From NCBI RefSeq assembly GCF_029360805.1, contig NZ_JARKNC010000006.1:434581-498580 (forward strand): a stretch of DNA of 64,000 bases, read 5' to 3'. The position numbers were made by a program, and so were the translations under genes. Shown here in pieces: positions 16,475-25,416 of the stretch. This stretch comes from Daejeonella sp. JGW-45. Its GTDB lineage: Bacteria > Bacteroidota > Bacteroidia > Sphingobacteriales > Sphingobacteriaceae. The notes under the pieces are model-generated. The model worked only from the letters and a program-made list of their open reading frames with translations. It ran no database searches and was not told the DNA's origin. Position 1 is the first letter of the stretch. Every line of letters starts with the position of its first letter.

Positions 16475-18712
16475 TCAGGAAGCTTTGACCAGATCCTCCG
16501 ATTGTGAATCAAACCGGGTAACAGAAGTGACCCCCGGAACGGTTTTAAGTTTAGCGATCATATCGTTCAGGTGTTCTGTATTATTGACGTAAACCATTAT
16601 AGAACCATCGAACATGCCCTCGTTCGTATCTACAGTTATAGAACGCATATTGACTTTAAAATCTCCGGAAATAATGCTGGTGATATTACTGATCAGCCCT
16701 ACATCGTCGATCCCGATAATCCTTAGGCCTGTAAGGAATGCCAGTTCTTTTTGTGAGTTCCACCGGGCTTTAACAATTCTGTACCCGTAGTTCGACATTA
16801 GTTTTGCCGCATTCGGGCAGTTGGTGCGATGGATCTTTATTCCATCTCCCACGGTCACAAAGCCAAATACGTCATCCCCGGGTATCGGGTTACAGCAGGC
16901 AGAAAGCTTGTAATCCAGTTTTTGGAGGTCTTCTCCAATAAGCAGGGTATCATTGTCGCTCTTAACTTTTTTGGTAAATTGATCCGGTGTCAGGTTTTCA
17001 GGCCTTTCAGGTTTGTTTTCTACTATCTTTTCCGAAGCGACAAACTCTTTGAGCTGTTTAACATCGATCAGGCCCTTTGCTACATTAAAGAAAAGATCAA
17101 GAGTGGAAGGTAGTTTAAAGTAATAAGTTAGTTTATAAAGATTATCTGTGTTATAAGTGACTTTGAGCGACTTTAGCTTTCGTTCAAGTATCTCCTTTCC
17201 TTGCTCTGCGATCTTTCGCTTTTCCTCTTTTAAGGATGACTTAATCTTTGATTTGGCTTTCGCAGTGACTACGAAACTTAGCCAGTCTTCTTTCGGCGAT
17301 TGTTTACTGGAGGTGATAACTTCGACCTGGTCGCCATTTTGAAGTTTATAAGAAAGAGGTACCAATTTATGGTTGACTTTAGCACCTATACAATTGGCGC
17401 CAATATCGGTATGTATTTCGAAAGCGAAGTCGAGTGCAGTTGCATTTACCGGTAGCTGGATAAGGGCGCCCTTCGGTGTAAAAATAAAGATCTCGTCCGA
17501 GAATAAGTTCATCTTGAAATCATCCAGGAAGTCAAGGGCGTTCGATTCGGGATTGTTCAGCATTTCCCTGACCTTATGGATCCATTGATCAAGCCCACTG
17601 TCGCCGCCGCTATCGGCGGAAGGCTCTTTATATTTCCAGTGTGCAGCAAAGCCCTTTTCAGCAATTTCGTTCATCCGGGTGGTACGGATCTGAACCTCGA
17701 CCCATTGGCCCCTGGGTCCCATGACTGTGGTGTGCAACGATTCATAACCGTTTGCCCGCGGCGAGGAAATCCAGTCTCTTAAGCGGTCAGGGTTCGGGTG
17801 GTAAAGATCAGTTACAATCGAGTAGGCTTTCCAGCAGTCTGACTTTTCATTATCAGGCTTGCTGTTCAGGATGATACGGATAGCAAAAAGATCATATACT
17901 TCATCAAAGGGAATATTCTTCTTCCGCATCTTTGTCCATATCGAGTGAATGGATTTTGGCCTTCCATAAACATCAGCCTGGAGTCCCTGTTCGTTAAGAA
18001 TTTCACTGATAGGAGCAATAAAATCACGGACAAAGTTTTCGCGCTCTGTTCTTTTTTCATTGAGCTGCTGTGCGATGAACTTGTAAGTAACCGGTTCCAT
18101 ATACTTCATGGAAAGGTCTTCCAGTTCCGATTTCAGTGTATAGAGTCCGAGCCGGTGCGCGAGCGGTGCGTACAAGTAAACGGTTTCCGATGAGATTTTC
18201 AGCTGCTTATCGCGCGGCATAAAATCCATGGTACGCATATTATGGAGCCTGTCAGCAAGTTTGATAAGGATCACCCGCACATCATCAGCCAGCGTTAGCA
18301 GCATTTTTCTGAAATTCTCGGCTTGCAGGGAACTATTGTAATCGAATACGCCGGAGATCTTCGTAAGGCCGTCAATAATTTTGGCTACTTTCTTTCCAAA
18401 CTCCCTTTCGATGTCTTCCAGAGTGATGTCGGTATCTTCAACAACGTCATGTAGAAGGGCGCAAACGATAGACGTGGTTCCCAGGCCGATCTCTTCAGCA
18501 GCGATCTGTGCAACGGCGATGGGATGATAAATGTAAGGCTCGCCAGATTTACGGCGCATATCCTGATGACTTTCAAGAGCCATGTTAAAAGCAAGGCGTA
18601 TCATACGTTTATCGCCTTTTTGCAAAGTAGGCTTACATGCCCTGAGCAATGCGCGATAACGCTTGAGAATCTCTTTCTTCTCCGCCTCCAGATCGATCAC
18701 AAGTTCTTTCAT
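16475..18712 (-). CDS. Bifunctional (p)ppGpp synthetase/hydrolase (RelA/SpoT homologue)
   Basis: Stringent-response enzyme, 745 residues. The HD hydrolase domain has YHPIAVA (H63) and LLHDVVEDT (H88-D89, E92-D93). The synthetase domain at about 245-365 has RPKSIHSIWTKM, YDLFAIRI and VEVQIRT. A TGS domain near 405-465 (FTPKGALIQLPVNATALDFA) and a C-terminal ACT domain (about 665-740) complete the long-RSH architecture. Both catalytic centres appear intact, so it should both make and degrade (p)ppGpp. Same direction as fur and purA. Confidence 0.96.
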   Translation of the reverse strand: MKELVIDLEAEKKEILKRYRALLRACKPTLQKGDKRMIRLAFNMALESHQDMRRKSGEPYIYHPIAVAQIAAEEIGLGTTSIVCALLHDVVEDTDITLEDIEREFGKKVAKIIDGLTKISGVFDYNSSLQAENFRKMLLTLADDVRVILIKLADRLHNMRTMDFMPRDKQLKISSETVYLYAPLAHRLGLYTLKSELEDLSMKYMEPVTYKFIAQQLNEKRTERENFVRDFIAPISEILNEQGLQADVYGRPKSIHSIWTKMRKKNIPFDEVYDLFAIRIILNSKPDNEKSDCWKAYSIVTDLYHPNPDRLRDWISSPRANGYESLHTTVMGPRGQWVEVQIRTTRMNEIAEKGFAAHWKYKEPSADSGGDSGLDQWIHKVREMLNNPESNALDFLDDFKMNLFSDEIFIFTPKGALIQLPVNATALDFAFEIHTDIGANCIGAKVNHKLVPLSYKLQNGDQVEVITSSKQSPKEDWLSFVVTAKAKSKIKSSLKEEKRKIAEQGKEILERKLKSLKVTYNTDNLYKLTYYFKLPSTLDLFFNVAKGLIDVKQLKEFVASEKIVENKPERPENLTPDQFTKKVKSDNDTLLIGEDLQKLDYKLSACCNPIPGDDVFGFVTVGDGIKIHRTNCPNAAKLMSNYGYRIVKARWNSQKELAFLTGLRIIGIDDVGLISNITSIISGDFKVNMRSITVDTNEGMFDGSIMVYVNNTEHLNDMIAKLKTVPGVTSVTRFDSQSEDLVKAS

Positions 18713-18809
18713 CGTTCTAATGCAATAGCCAATATATTAAAACGTTAAGCATACGCTATGGGTTACATTAAACGCGTGCCGGGTATTAATATATATAAAA
18801 TATTAGCTG

Positions 18810-18817
18810 TAAATTTG
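18810..18817 (+). promoter_or_regulatory. -7 promoter box of the DUF4294-gpx-bshB1 operon
   Basis: TAAATTTG matches TAnnTTTG and lies 14 nt before the DUF4294 ATG at 18832. It would drive three overlapping genes. Confidence 0.5.
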
Positions 18818-18831
18818 CAGAGTATAAATTT

Positions 18832-19449
18832 ATGAATTTTTTTAGGCTATTGGTAATGTTTTGTGTGGCTTTGATGTCAAAAATGGCATTAGCCCAATAT
18901 AAGAACGATCCAACCATAAAAGGAGTTAAGGATACCATAGTCGTTGCTGTTACGAATATTGACGACGAACTTATTCCATGGGTAGGCCTTCCTGAAATTA
19001 CCATTGTAGATACCCGTATTTTCAAATCGCCCCTGGAAAGGGCAAAATTTAACAGGCTGAGGTATAATGTTATGAAGGTTATGCCTTATGCGATGTTTGC
19101 ACGACAGCGATATGCCCGGCTGCAAACCGATCTTGCGCACACCAGGAACAAGAAGGAGCAAAGAGTGCTGGTGAAGACTTTTGAGAATGAAATTAAGGCA
19201 ATGTTTAATCGTGAGATCAAAAATTTAACGATAACACAGGGCGGCATCTTAATAAAGCTAATTGACCGGGAAACCGGGAATAGCAGTTATGAACTGGTTA
19301 AGGAAATGAAAGGAGGAGTCACAGCCTTCTTTTATCAGTCTGTAGCACGTATCTTTGGTAATAACCTCAAAAACAAATATGATCCGCAGGAGGATCGGGA
19401 TATAGAAGCAATTATCCAGTCCTCGGGTTATTACATGTACAATCTATGA
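18832..19449 (+). CDS. DUF4294 domain protein, secreted
   Basis: 205 residues with a signal peptide (MNFFRLLVMFCVALMSKMALAQ). The mature part shows the DUF4294 signature: IPWVGLPEITIVDTRIFKS and RLRYNVMKVMPYAMFARQRY, a charged helical middle (KEQRVLVKTFENEIKAMFN), and a tail ending in YYMYNL. The family is found in Bacteroidota and its role is unknown. It overlaps the next gene by 4 bp (ATGA), so it is translationally coupled to the peroxidase gene. Confidence 0.87.
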   Translation: MNFFRLLVMFCVALMSKMALAQYKNDPTIKGVKDTIVVAVTNIDDELIPWVGLPEITIVDTRIFKSPLERAKFNRLRYNVMKVMPYAMFARQRYARLQTDLAHTRNKKEQRVLVKTFENEIKAMFNREIKNLTITQGGILIKLIDRETGNSSYELVKEMKGGVTAFFYQSVARIFGNNLKNKYDPQEDRDIEAIIQSSGYYMYNL

Positions 19450-19952
19450 CGGAAAGATCAATTTACCAGTTCACCGTTCCCTGTTTGAACGGTGAGGAAC
19501 GGAAATTAATCGATTATAAGGACAAAGTACTTCTTATTGTAAATATAGCCTCCGAATGTGGTTTTACTCCGCAGTTGAAAGAACTTGAAGTTTTGAGAAC
19601 CGATTTTGAAGGGGATGATTTCAGGATACTTGCTTTTCCATCGAATGATTTTGGCGGTCAGGAGCCCCTCGAAGGTGATGCGATAGCAAACTTTTGCGAA
19701 GATAACTATGACACCCATTTCGACCTGTTTGGGAAAATCCGGGTGAGAGGCGAGTATGCTCACCCGCTCTATAAGTTCCTGGCTGATAAGAAGCATAACG
19801 GGCATGTCGGCGCAGTGCCACGATGGAACTTTCATAAATATCTTATAAACCGTGACGGTGAAGTGGTTGATTTTTTCTACCCATTTACAAAGCCTGGTTC
19901 TTCCCGGATAAAAAAGAAAATTATTAAGTTATTGAATAGTAAAACCTTATGA
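19446..19952 (+). CDS. Glutathione peroxidase-family thiol peroxidase
   Basis: 168 residues, thioredoxin fold. The peroxidatic cysteine is C38 in NIASECGFTPQ. FPSNDFGGQEP follows, and the WNFHKYLI motif supplies Trp and Asn of the catalytic tetrad. The Gln usually found in the NQFGGQEP loop is Asp here (SNDFG). It reduces peroxides with a thiol cofactor. It sits between DUF4294 and bshB1, with 4-bp overlaps on both sides. The neighbour makes bacillithiol, so bacillithiol or a bacilliredoxin is the plausible reductant (inference). No signal peptide; cytoplasmic. Confidence 0.92.
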   Translation: MTERSIYQFTVPCLNGEERKLIDYKDKVLLIVNIASECGFTPQLKELEVLRTDFEGDDFRILAFPSNDFGGQEPLEGDAIANFCEDNYDTHFDLFGKIRVRGEYAHPLYKFLADKKHNGHVGAVPRWNFHKYLINRDGEVVDFFYPFTKPGSSRIKKKIIKLLNSKTL

Positions 19953-20665
19953 AATTAGATATTTTGGTATTTGCGGTGCATCCCGATGATGCCGAGTTAG
20001 GCTGTTCGGGCACTATATTAAAACATATTGCAGCAGGCAAAAAGGTCGGCATAGTGGATCTTACCCGTGGGGAGCTCGGAACCCGCGGGACTGCGGAAAC
20101 CAGGGATCAGGAATCGGCCGCATCAACAGCAATACTAGGGCTCCATATCCGTGAGAACCTGGGGATGCGCGACGGGTTTTTCAAAAACGATGAAGAACAT
20201 CAATTAAAGATCATCCGGATGATCAGGAAATATGCTCCCGAGATTGTGCTTAGTAATGCTTTGCATGATCGCCACCCAGACCACGGACGGGCGGGTGAAT
20301 TAGTATATGATGCCCTGTTTTTATCTGGCCTTGCTAAGGTGAAAACGCAACTGGATGGAAAAGAGCAGCAAGCTTTCCGGCCGCGTCTGCTTCTGCAATA
20401 TATCCAGGACAGGTATATTCAGCCTGATATTTTAGTAGACGTTACCGAATTTTGGGAGAAAAAACTGGAAAGTATTCACGCCTTCAAAACACAATTTTTC
20501 AATCCTGATAATGATGATCAGCAAACCTATATATCATCGCCTGATTTTCTCAAGATCATTGAAGCCCGCTCAAGGGAGCTCGGAAAATCTATCGGAGCAG
20601 TGCACGCTGAAGGCTTTACCAGTAAAAAACTGTTGGGCGTTAATGACTTGTTCGAATTAAAGTAA
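19949..20665 (+). CDS. bshB1: Bacillithiol biosynthesis deacetylase BshB1
   Basis: Zinc hydrolase of the LmbE/PIG-L family that deacetylates GlcNAc-malate to GlcN-malate in bacillithiol synthesis. The N-terminal AVHPDDAELGCSG gives metal ligands H and D plus the catalytic D. RHPDHGRAGELV gives the third ligand region. The TRGELGTRGT and ALHDRHPDH context is typical of BshB1 rather than of other PIG-L enzymes. 238 residues, normal. It overlaps the peroxidase gene by 4 bp and ends the operon. Confidence 0.93.
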   Translation: MKLDILVFAVHPDDAELGCSGTILKHIAAGKKVGIVDLTRGELGTRGTAETRDQESAASTAILGLHIRENLGMRDGFFKNDEEHQLKIIRMIRKYAPEIVLSNALHDRHPDHGRAGELVYDALFLSGLAKVKTQLDGKEQQAFRPRLLLQYIQDRYIQPDILVDVTEFWEKKLESIHAFKTQFFNPDNDDQQTYISSPDFLKIIEARSRELGKSIGAVHAEGFTSKKLLGVNDLFELK

Positions 20666-20753
20666 TGGATGAATGTATGGCAGTTATCAATAACCGGATC
20701 CGGTGGACGGCAGCTGATATACACTGCCCTGATTACTGAATGCCGTTTGTTTC

Positions 20754-22079
20754 TTAGCCTATGATCTTCTCTAAAGTTTCCAGACCCTTGTCAATCTGTT
20801 CCTCGTTAATGATAAGTGCCGGCCTGAAACGTATTGTTCTATCACCACAGCCGAGAAACATCACGTTCTCTTCCATGCCCTTCGCGATAAATTGATCTCT
20901 CATTGCCTTATTTGGAAAGTCGAAGGCGGTTAGCAAACCACGGCCGCGTACATTTGAAATATTCCGATGTTTTTCGGAGATCTTGCGAAGGCGTTCCTGA
21001 AGATAATTACCTGTTATTGCTGCGCTGCTTAAGAGGTTATCCTCTTCAATGATCTCCAGGATCCTTGTTGACCTGACCATGTCCACCAGGTTACCTCCCC
21101 AGGTAGAATTGATCCGCGAAGGTACTTTAAATACGTTGGTTTCTATTTCGTCGACTTTGTTGCCAACCAGGATCCCGCATACCTGCATTTTTTTACCGAA
21201 AGCTAAGATATCCGGCCGGGCTTTTTCTCCAAAATGCTGATGAGCCCAGAATTTCCCCGTGAGGCCTACTCCGGTCTGAACTTCGTCATAAATCAGGAAG
21301 CATTCATTATCATCGCACAACTGCCTGAGCTGTTCAAGGAATTCCTGCCTGAAGTGATTATCGCCACCCTCAGACTGAATAGGCTCTATGATTATGGCGC
21401 AAATGTCATCTTTGTTATCCGCAAAAGCCTGATTGATCTGTGCAATGGACAAAGCTTCCCTCTTTTTCAGATCTTCATATCCCTCATCACTAAATGGAAA
21501 ATGGATTGCTGGGGTACTTACCCTGGGCCAGTCGAATTTGGCGAACCATTTTGTCTTATCGGGCAAGGTATTGGTTAGACTGAGTGTGTAACCCGAGCGG
21601 CCGTGGAAAGCTTTTTCAAAATGAATAACCTTTGTTCCCTTTTCGCGGGTATAACCTTTCTGATAATTTTTCTGAACCTTCCAATCCATAGCTACCTTTA
21701 ACGCATTCTCAATGGCCAGTGATCCGCCGGCAATAAAAAATGCGTGTGGAAGATATTCCGGTATGCCTACCCGGGAAAAAGTCTCTACAAACTGGGCGTA
21801 TTGTGTCGTATAAATATCAGAGTTCGACGGATTTGTCAGAGCTGCCAGCATGAGGTTCTTCTTGAATTCTTCGTCGTTAACCATTTTCGGGTGGTTGTAT
21901 CCAAGAGGAACCGAGGCAAAGCATGTAAAAAAATCAAGTAAAGTACGGCGGTGTTTGGAATCGTATATGTAAACGCCATTACTTTTTTCCATATCAAACG
22001 TAAGATCATATCCGTCTGCGAGGATGTGCTTGCTAAGCGTTTTATTGACCTGATCCGGGGATACTGATAATTTATACAT
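20754..22079 (-). CDS. lat: L-lysine 6-aminotransferase
   Basis: PLP-dependent class III aminotransferase moving the epsilon amino group of lysine to 2-oxoglutarate, giving aminoadipate semialdehyde. 441 residues from MYKLSVSPDQV. FFTCFASVPLGYNHPKM, the GGSLAIENALKVAMDW cofactor region, EPIQSEGGDNHFR, DEVQTGVGLTGKFWAHQHF and the PLP lysine in FGKKMQVCG fit LAT-type enzymes. The start at 22079 is chosen because the longer frame (22118) overlaps the promoter box at 22098-22105. It is probably catabolic or for piperideine-carboxylate formation (inference). Confidence 0.9.
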   Translation of the reverse strand: MYKLSVSPDQVNKTLSKHILADGYDLTFDMEKSNGVYIYDSKHRRTLLDFFTCFASVPLGYNHPKMVNDEEFKKNLMLAALTNPSNSDIYTTQYAQFVETFSRVGIPEYLPHAFFIAGGSLAIENALKVAMDWKVQKNYQKGYTREKGTKVIHFEKAFHGRSGYTLSLTNTLPDKTKWFAKFDWPRVSTPAIHFPFSDEGYEDLKKREALSIAQINQAFADNKDDICAIIIEPIQSEGGDNHFRQEFLEQLRQLCDDNECFLIYDEVQTGVGLTGKFWAHQHFGEKARPDILAFGKKMQVCGILVGNKVDEIETNVFKVPSRINSTWGGNLVDMVRSTRILEIIEEDNLLSSAAITGNYLQERLRKISEKHRNISNVRGRGLLTAFDFPNKAMRDQFIAKGMEENVMFLGCGDRTIRFRPALIINEEQIDKGLETLEKIIG

Positions 22080-22097
22080 AGCTCTTTTGCTTATTCC

Positions 22098-22129
22098 CAA
22101 AAATAAAATAAACCGCACAAATGCGCAAA
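22098..22129 (-). promoter_or_regulatory. Complete promoter (-33 and -7 boxes) of lat
   Basis: On the minus strand TTTG (22129-22126) is followed after 20 nt by TATTTTTG (22105-22098), matching both Bacteroidota elements with plausible spacing. It lies 18 nt before the ATG at 22079 and supports that start. Confidence 0.6.
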
Positions 22130-22163
22130 TTTCAGCACTTTATGTGCGTTTTTATGTAAAAAT

Positions 22164-22184
22164 AGGTTTAAACAGTTTAAACCT
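22164..22184. terminator. Perfect palindrome, likely terminator of the ACC deaminase-like gene
   Basis: The arms AGGTTTAAAC and GTTTAAACCT are separated by a single A, a perfect 10-bp inverted repeat. Both strands run into T-rich sequence (GTTTTTTA on plus, ATTTTTACAT on minus). It lies between the stop of the 22260-23159 gene and the lat promoter. It could instead be an operator for lat. Confidence 0.5.
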
Positions 22185-22259
22185 GTTTTTTAACGCCTGG
22201 ATTTCGGAGGCAGCAAAATTTTGTTTAGCATTTTATAGAGATCCCGGCGTATTTTGCGC

Positions 22260-23159
22260 TTAGAATGTTGCCGCTTGATTGAATTTTGATGACATACCCA
22301 ACAGACCCGTCAATCCGCCGGTGTGCACCGCAAGGATTTTACTCCCCGGCGCAAACCTGCCACGGGAGGCAAGATCAAAAAGTGCAAAAAACATCTTACC
22401 CGTATAAACAGGTTCAATCAAAATGCCAGTCGACCGGCAAAGGGAATGCACAAAATCAAGGAGCTCAGGAGACGTTTTAGCATAGCCGCCGAAATGGTAA
22501 TCTGTATGCATTTCAAACTGATGAGGCGTGTATTTTTTAATCACGTCGGTGAGGTATTCACCGCCCTTTAATACGGGCACGATATGGGCTGTGGCAACCA
22601 GCGATCCTTCTCCAATTCCGTGTGTTATTCCGGCCGCTGTAGTTCCCGTTCCGGCTGCACAGAAGATATGGTCGTAGGCTTCTTCCGACAGTTCTGTTAT
22701 AAGTTCAGCACAGCCCTTTACTGCCAGTTCCCCAGCACCCCCTTCATCAATAAACATAGTCTCAGGATCATCGCCGAACAGTTCGCTGAATAAAAGGAGC
22801 TTGTCGCGATAAGATGAGCGGTCTGTAAACCTGAGTTCCATCCCAAAAAGCTTACATAGCATAAGGATGTCATTTTGAACTTCTTCACCACGTACAATAC
22901 CTGTACTTTTAAAGCCAAACCTGGCGGCTGCACAGGCAGTCGCAATAAGGTGATTTGAATACGCGCCCCCGAAGGTGACCAGGTGTTTTTTACCCAGATG
23001 GTCGGCCTCAAGCAGAATATATTTAAGTTTCCGCCATTTATTTCCTGAAATAAACGGATGGATCATATCATCCCGCTTTACAAAAACTTCAATTCCTTTT
23101 TCAGTAAATAAGGGATCGAAAATTTGCTCAACCGGGCTGTCAGTATTTAATCCAGTCAA
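22260..23159 (-). CDS. ACC deaminase / D-cysteine desulfhydrase family PLP enzyme
   Basis: 299 residues of the fold-type II PLP family. The PLP-binding lysine lies in ISGNKWRKLKYIL, followed by FGGAYSNHLIATA; the phosphate-binding segment is CAAGTGTTAAGI. These are shared by 1-aminocyclopropane-1-carboxylate deaminases and D-cysteine desulfhydrases. Sequence alone does not decide the substrate, and the protein is shorter than classic AcdS (about 338). It is 10 bp downstream of the DUF6588-like gene in the same direction. Confidence 0.85.
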   Translation of the reverse strand: MTGLNTDSPVEQIFDPLFTEKGIEVFVKRDDMIHPFISGNKWRKLKYILLEADHLGKKHLVTFGGAYSNHLIATACAAARFGFKSTGIVRGEEVQNDILMLCKLFGMELRFTDRSSYRDKLLLFSELFGDDPETMFIDEGGAGELAVKGCAELITELSEEAYDHIFCAAGTGTTAAGITHGIGEGSLVATAHIVPVLKGGEYLTDVIKKYTPHQFEMHTDYHFGGYAKTSPELLDFVHSLCRSTGILIEPVYTGKMFFALFDLASRGRFAPGSKILAVHTGGLTGLLGMSSKFNQAATF

Positions 23160-23169
23160 GGGATTTGAG

Positions 23170-24246
23170 CTATTTCCCTAGTCCAAAGCCAATCCCGCCG
23201 TTGAAAGAGTTGTACTCGGCCATGCTGTAAGAGCCGTAAATCCGGAAAAATGCCAGGTTTAGCTGAAAGCCCAGGTTAGTCCTGAAGCCGCTGATATCGG
23301 TCTGCTTAATATTAACCGGATTGGTAAAAACTGTATATGTAGGCCCAAGCAGGTCTGCACCGCTTACGATCGGATAGTTCCCTATCAATCCCACATCGGT
23401 CTTTGATGAATTATATCCAAGACTTATGAATGGCGTGAAGACCAGCAATCGTTTTGAAAGGATCACTTCCGTATTTATACCGGAAAATTGTGCATCGACT
23501 TTCTGCCCGGAAAAGTCGGTCGGTTGTCCTGCGGAAGCAGGCCGGGCGCCTGATGGTACGGGAACATCAAGCGGCACTGTATAATTGAATTGGGTATATC
23601 CGATGGCAACAGCGACATCAACCGGCGTCAGCTTATCGACTGCTCCCGAAATTAAAGGCAAGATCTCTACCTTAAGTCCGCCGCCAAACATTCCTATTTC
23701 GCCGAGATCATCCCCAAGGTTAACTTTTGGCATGGCCCTCAAAGTAAATTCGAGTCCTCTCGGTAAACCGATACTGCCCTGCAGCTGTGGTGCTGGAATT
23801 AACCCTACACCCGTACCTTCCGGCATCCTGAACGTTTCCAGCAGGCGGTTTTGTGAATCGTACACGGAAAGTTGAACTCCATCATTGGTGTTGCCGGCAA
23901 GCGTGGGAGTTATTACCTGCGCCGCATTTGTCGGCCGGATGTTAGACGACAAGCCAATTTTGGTAACATCAAATGATTCGTCCTTCTGAGGCACCACAGC
24001 TCCGGTCACTCCGAAGCGGAGATCAAAACGCAGCAAATTCTTAGAATGAGCTGTATTGTTCCAGCCCGAGTTTAAGCCAACCCCAAACCCTTTAAAAAGA
24101 GGTCTTAGATATGCCTGCGCAAGTTTAGTCGCATCTGCAGGGCTTGACTTTATCAATTCAGAAATATCGCTTTGGGCAGAAACGTTAGCAGCACCTAAAG
24201 CCGATAAAAAGAAAACTGCCAATGTGGTTTTAAGAATATTTTTCAT
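23170..24246 (-). CDS. Outer-membrane beta-barrel-like protein (DUF6588-like)
   Basis: 358 residues with a signal peptide (MKNILKTTLAVFFLSALGAANVSAQ). The start ISELIKSSPADATKLAQAYLRPLFKG and the repeated amphipathic beta-strands (GLEFTLRAMPKVNLG, VAVAIGYTQFNYTV, GFRTNLGFQLNLAFFRIYGSYS) fit a small barrel. I recall DUF6588 proteins with this opening but cannot verify that here. The substrate or role is unknown. It is co-directional with the PLP enzyme, with a 10-bp gap. Confidence 0.75.
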   Translation of the reverse strand: MKNILKTTLAVFFLSALGAANVSAQSDISELIKSSPADATKLAQAYLRPLFKGFGVGLNSGWNNTAHSKNLLRFDLRFGVTGAVVPQKDESFDVTKIGLSSNIRPTNAAQVITPTLAGNTNDGVQLSVYDSQNRLLETFRMPEGTGVGLIPAPQLQGSIGLPRGLEFTLRAMPKVNLGDDLGEIGMFGGGLKVEILPLISGAVDKLTPVDVAVAIGYTQFNYTVPLDVPVPSGARPASAGQPTDFSGQKVDAQFSGINTEVILSKRLLVFTPFISLGYNSSKTDVGLIGNYPIVSGADLLGPTYTVFTNPVNIKQTDISGFRTNLGFQLNLAFFRIYGSYSMAEYNSFNGGIGFGLGK

Positions 24247-24387
24247 CCTGGTTGAAATAAAATTACAGGTAAAGTTAACTCTTTTTATAATTCTGTTAAA
24301 CGGAGTTTACCCGCATTACCAAAAAACCTCAAATTATGGCATTTGTTTTATGTGAAGATAATGGCTATAAAGAATTATTTTTGCGGC

Positions 24388-25413
24388 ATGACCGAGGAAA
24401 ATGACGTCCAGGAATTAGAGGAACAGGATCTGTACGAACACCTGCGGATCGTGGTGGATAAGGGGCAGTCCTTGCTGCGATTGGACAAATTTCTAATTAT
24501 ACGTACGGAGAACACATCCCGTAACCGGATACAAAATGCAATCGATGCAGGTAACGTTCTGGTTAACGATAAAATAGTTAAAGCGAGCTATAAGGTCAAA
24601 CCATTGGATGTGGTCTCCCTGGTACTGCCGCATCCGCCAAGGGATACCGAGATTTATCCTGAGGATATCCCAATAGACATTGTGTACGAGGATGATGATG
24701 TGATACTGGTAAATAAGGCTCCGGGCATGGTTGTACACCCTGGATTTAACAACTATACAGGTACGCTTGTAAATGCGCTTGTTCACCATGTAAGGAAGCT
24801 TCCGCAGCTGCCAGGTAATGATGGCCGGCCGGGGCTTGTACACCGGATCGATAAAGACACTTCAGGATTGCTTTTGGTGAGTAAGAACGAATGGGCTATC
24901 ACCTTCCTTGCAAAACAATTCTTCGATCATTCTATAACAAGAAAATATCTGGCCCTGGTTTGGGGCGATCTTAAAGATGACGGAACCGTAAAGGGCTATA
25001 TCGGAAGGAGTATGAAGGACAGAAAGGTAATGGCGGTTTATGACGATGAAGCTCATGGAAAATGGTCGGTAACGCATTATAAAGTCGTTGAACGCTTTAA
25101 CTACGTGACCTTGATTGAATGTCAGCTTGAAACAGGACGCACTCATCAGATACGCGCCCATATGAAGCATATTGGTCACCCTTTATTTAATGACAGCACA
25201 TATGGAGGCGATCGGATAATCAAAGGCACGGTATTTAACAAATACCGGCAATTTGTAGAGAATTGCTTCGCGCTGATGCCAAGGCAGGCGCTCCATGCTA
25301 AATCCCTGGGTTTTATACATCCCTCCACCCGGAAGTTTATTCATTTCGAAACTGATCTTCCTGTAGATTTTAATTCGGTACTCGAAAAATGGCGCAATTA
25401 CATTAAAGAATAA
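24388..25413 (+). CDS. rluD: RluA-family 23S rRNA pseudouridine synthase (RluD-like)
   Basis: 341 residues from MTEENDVQEL. An N-terminal S4 RNA-binding domain covers about 25-85 (LRLDKFLIIRTENTSRNRIQNAI). The catalytic domain has the aspartate motif HRIDKDTSG (D155), followed by YLALVWG and ETGRTHQIRAHM. RluD modifies helix 69 of 23S rRNA; the assignment within RluA/C/D is by length and S4 domain. An upstream ATG at 24343 is less likely. The class IV aminotransferase follows after 3 bp. Confidence 0.92.
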   Translation: MTEENDVQELEEQDLYEHLRIVVDKGQSLLRLDKFLIIRTENTSRNRIQNAIDAGNVLVNDKIVKASYKVKPLDVVSLVLPHPPRDTEIYPEDIPIDIVYEDDDVILVNKAPGMVVHPGFNNYTGTLVNALVHHVRKLPQLPGNDGRPGLVHRIDKDTSGLLLVSKNEWAITFLAKQFFDHSITRKYLALVWGDLKDDGTVKGYIGRSMKDRKVMAVYDDEAHGKWSVTHYKVVERFNYVTLIECQLETGRTHQIRAHMKHIGHPLFNDSTYGGDRIIKGTVFNKYRQFVENCFALMPRQALHAKSLGFIHPSTRKFIHFETDLPVDFNSVLEKWRNYIKE

Positions 25414-25416
25414 TTC

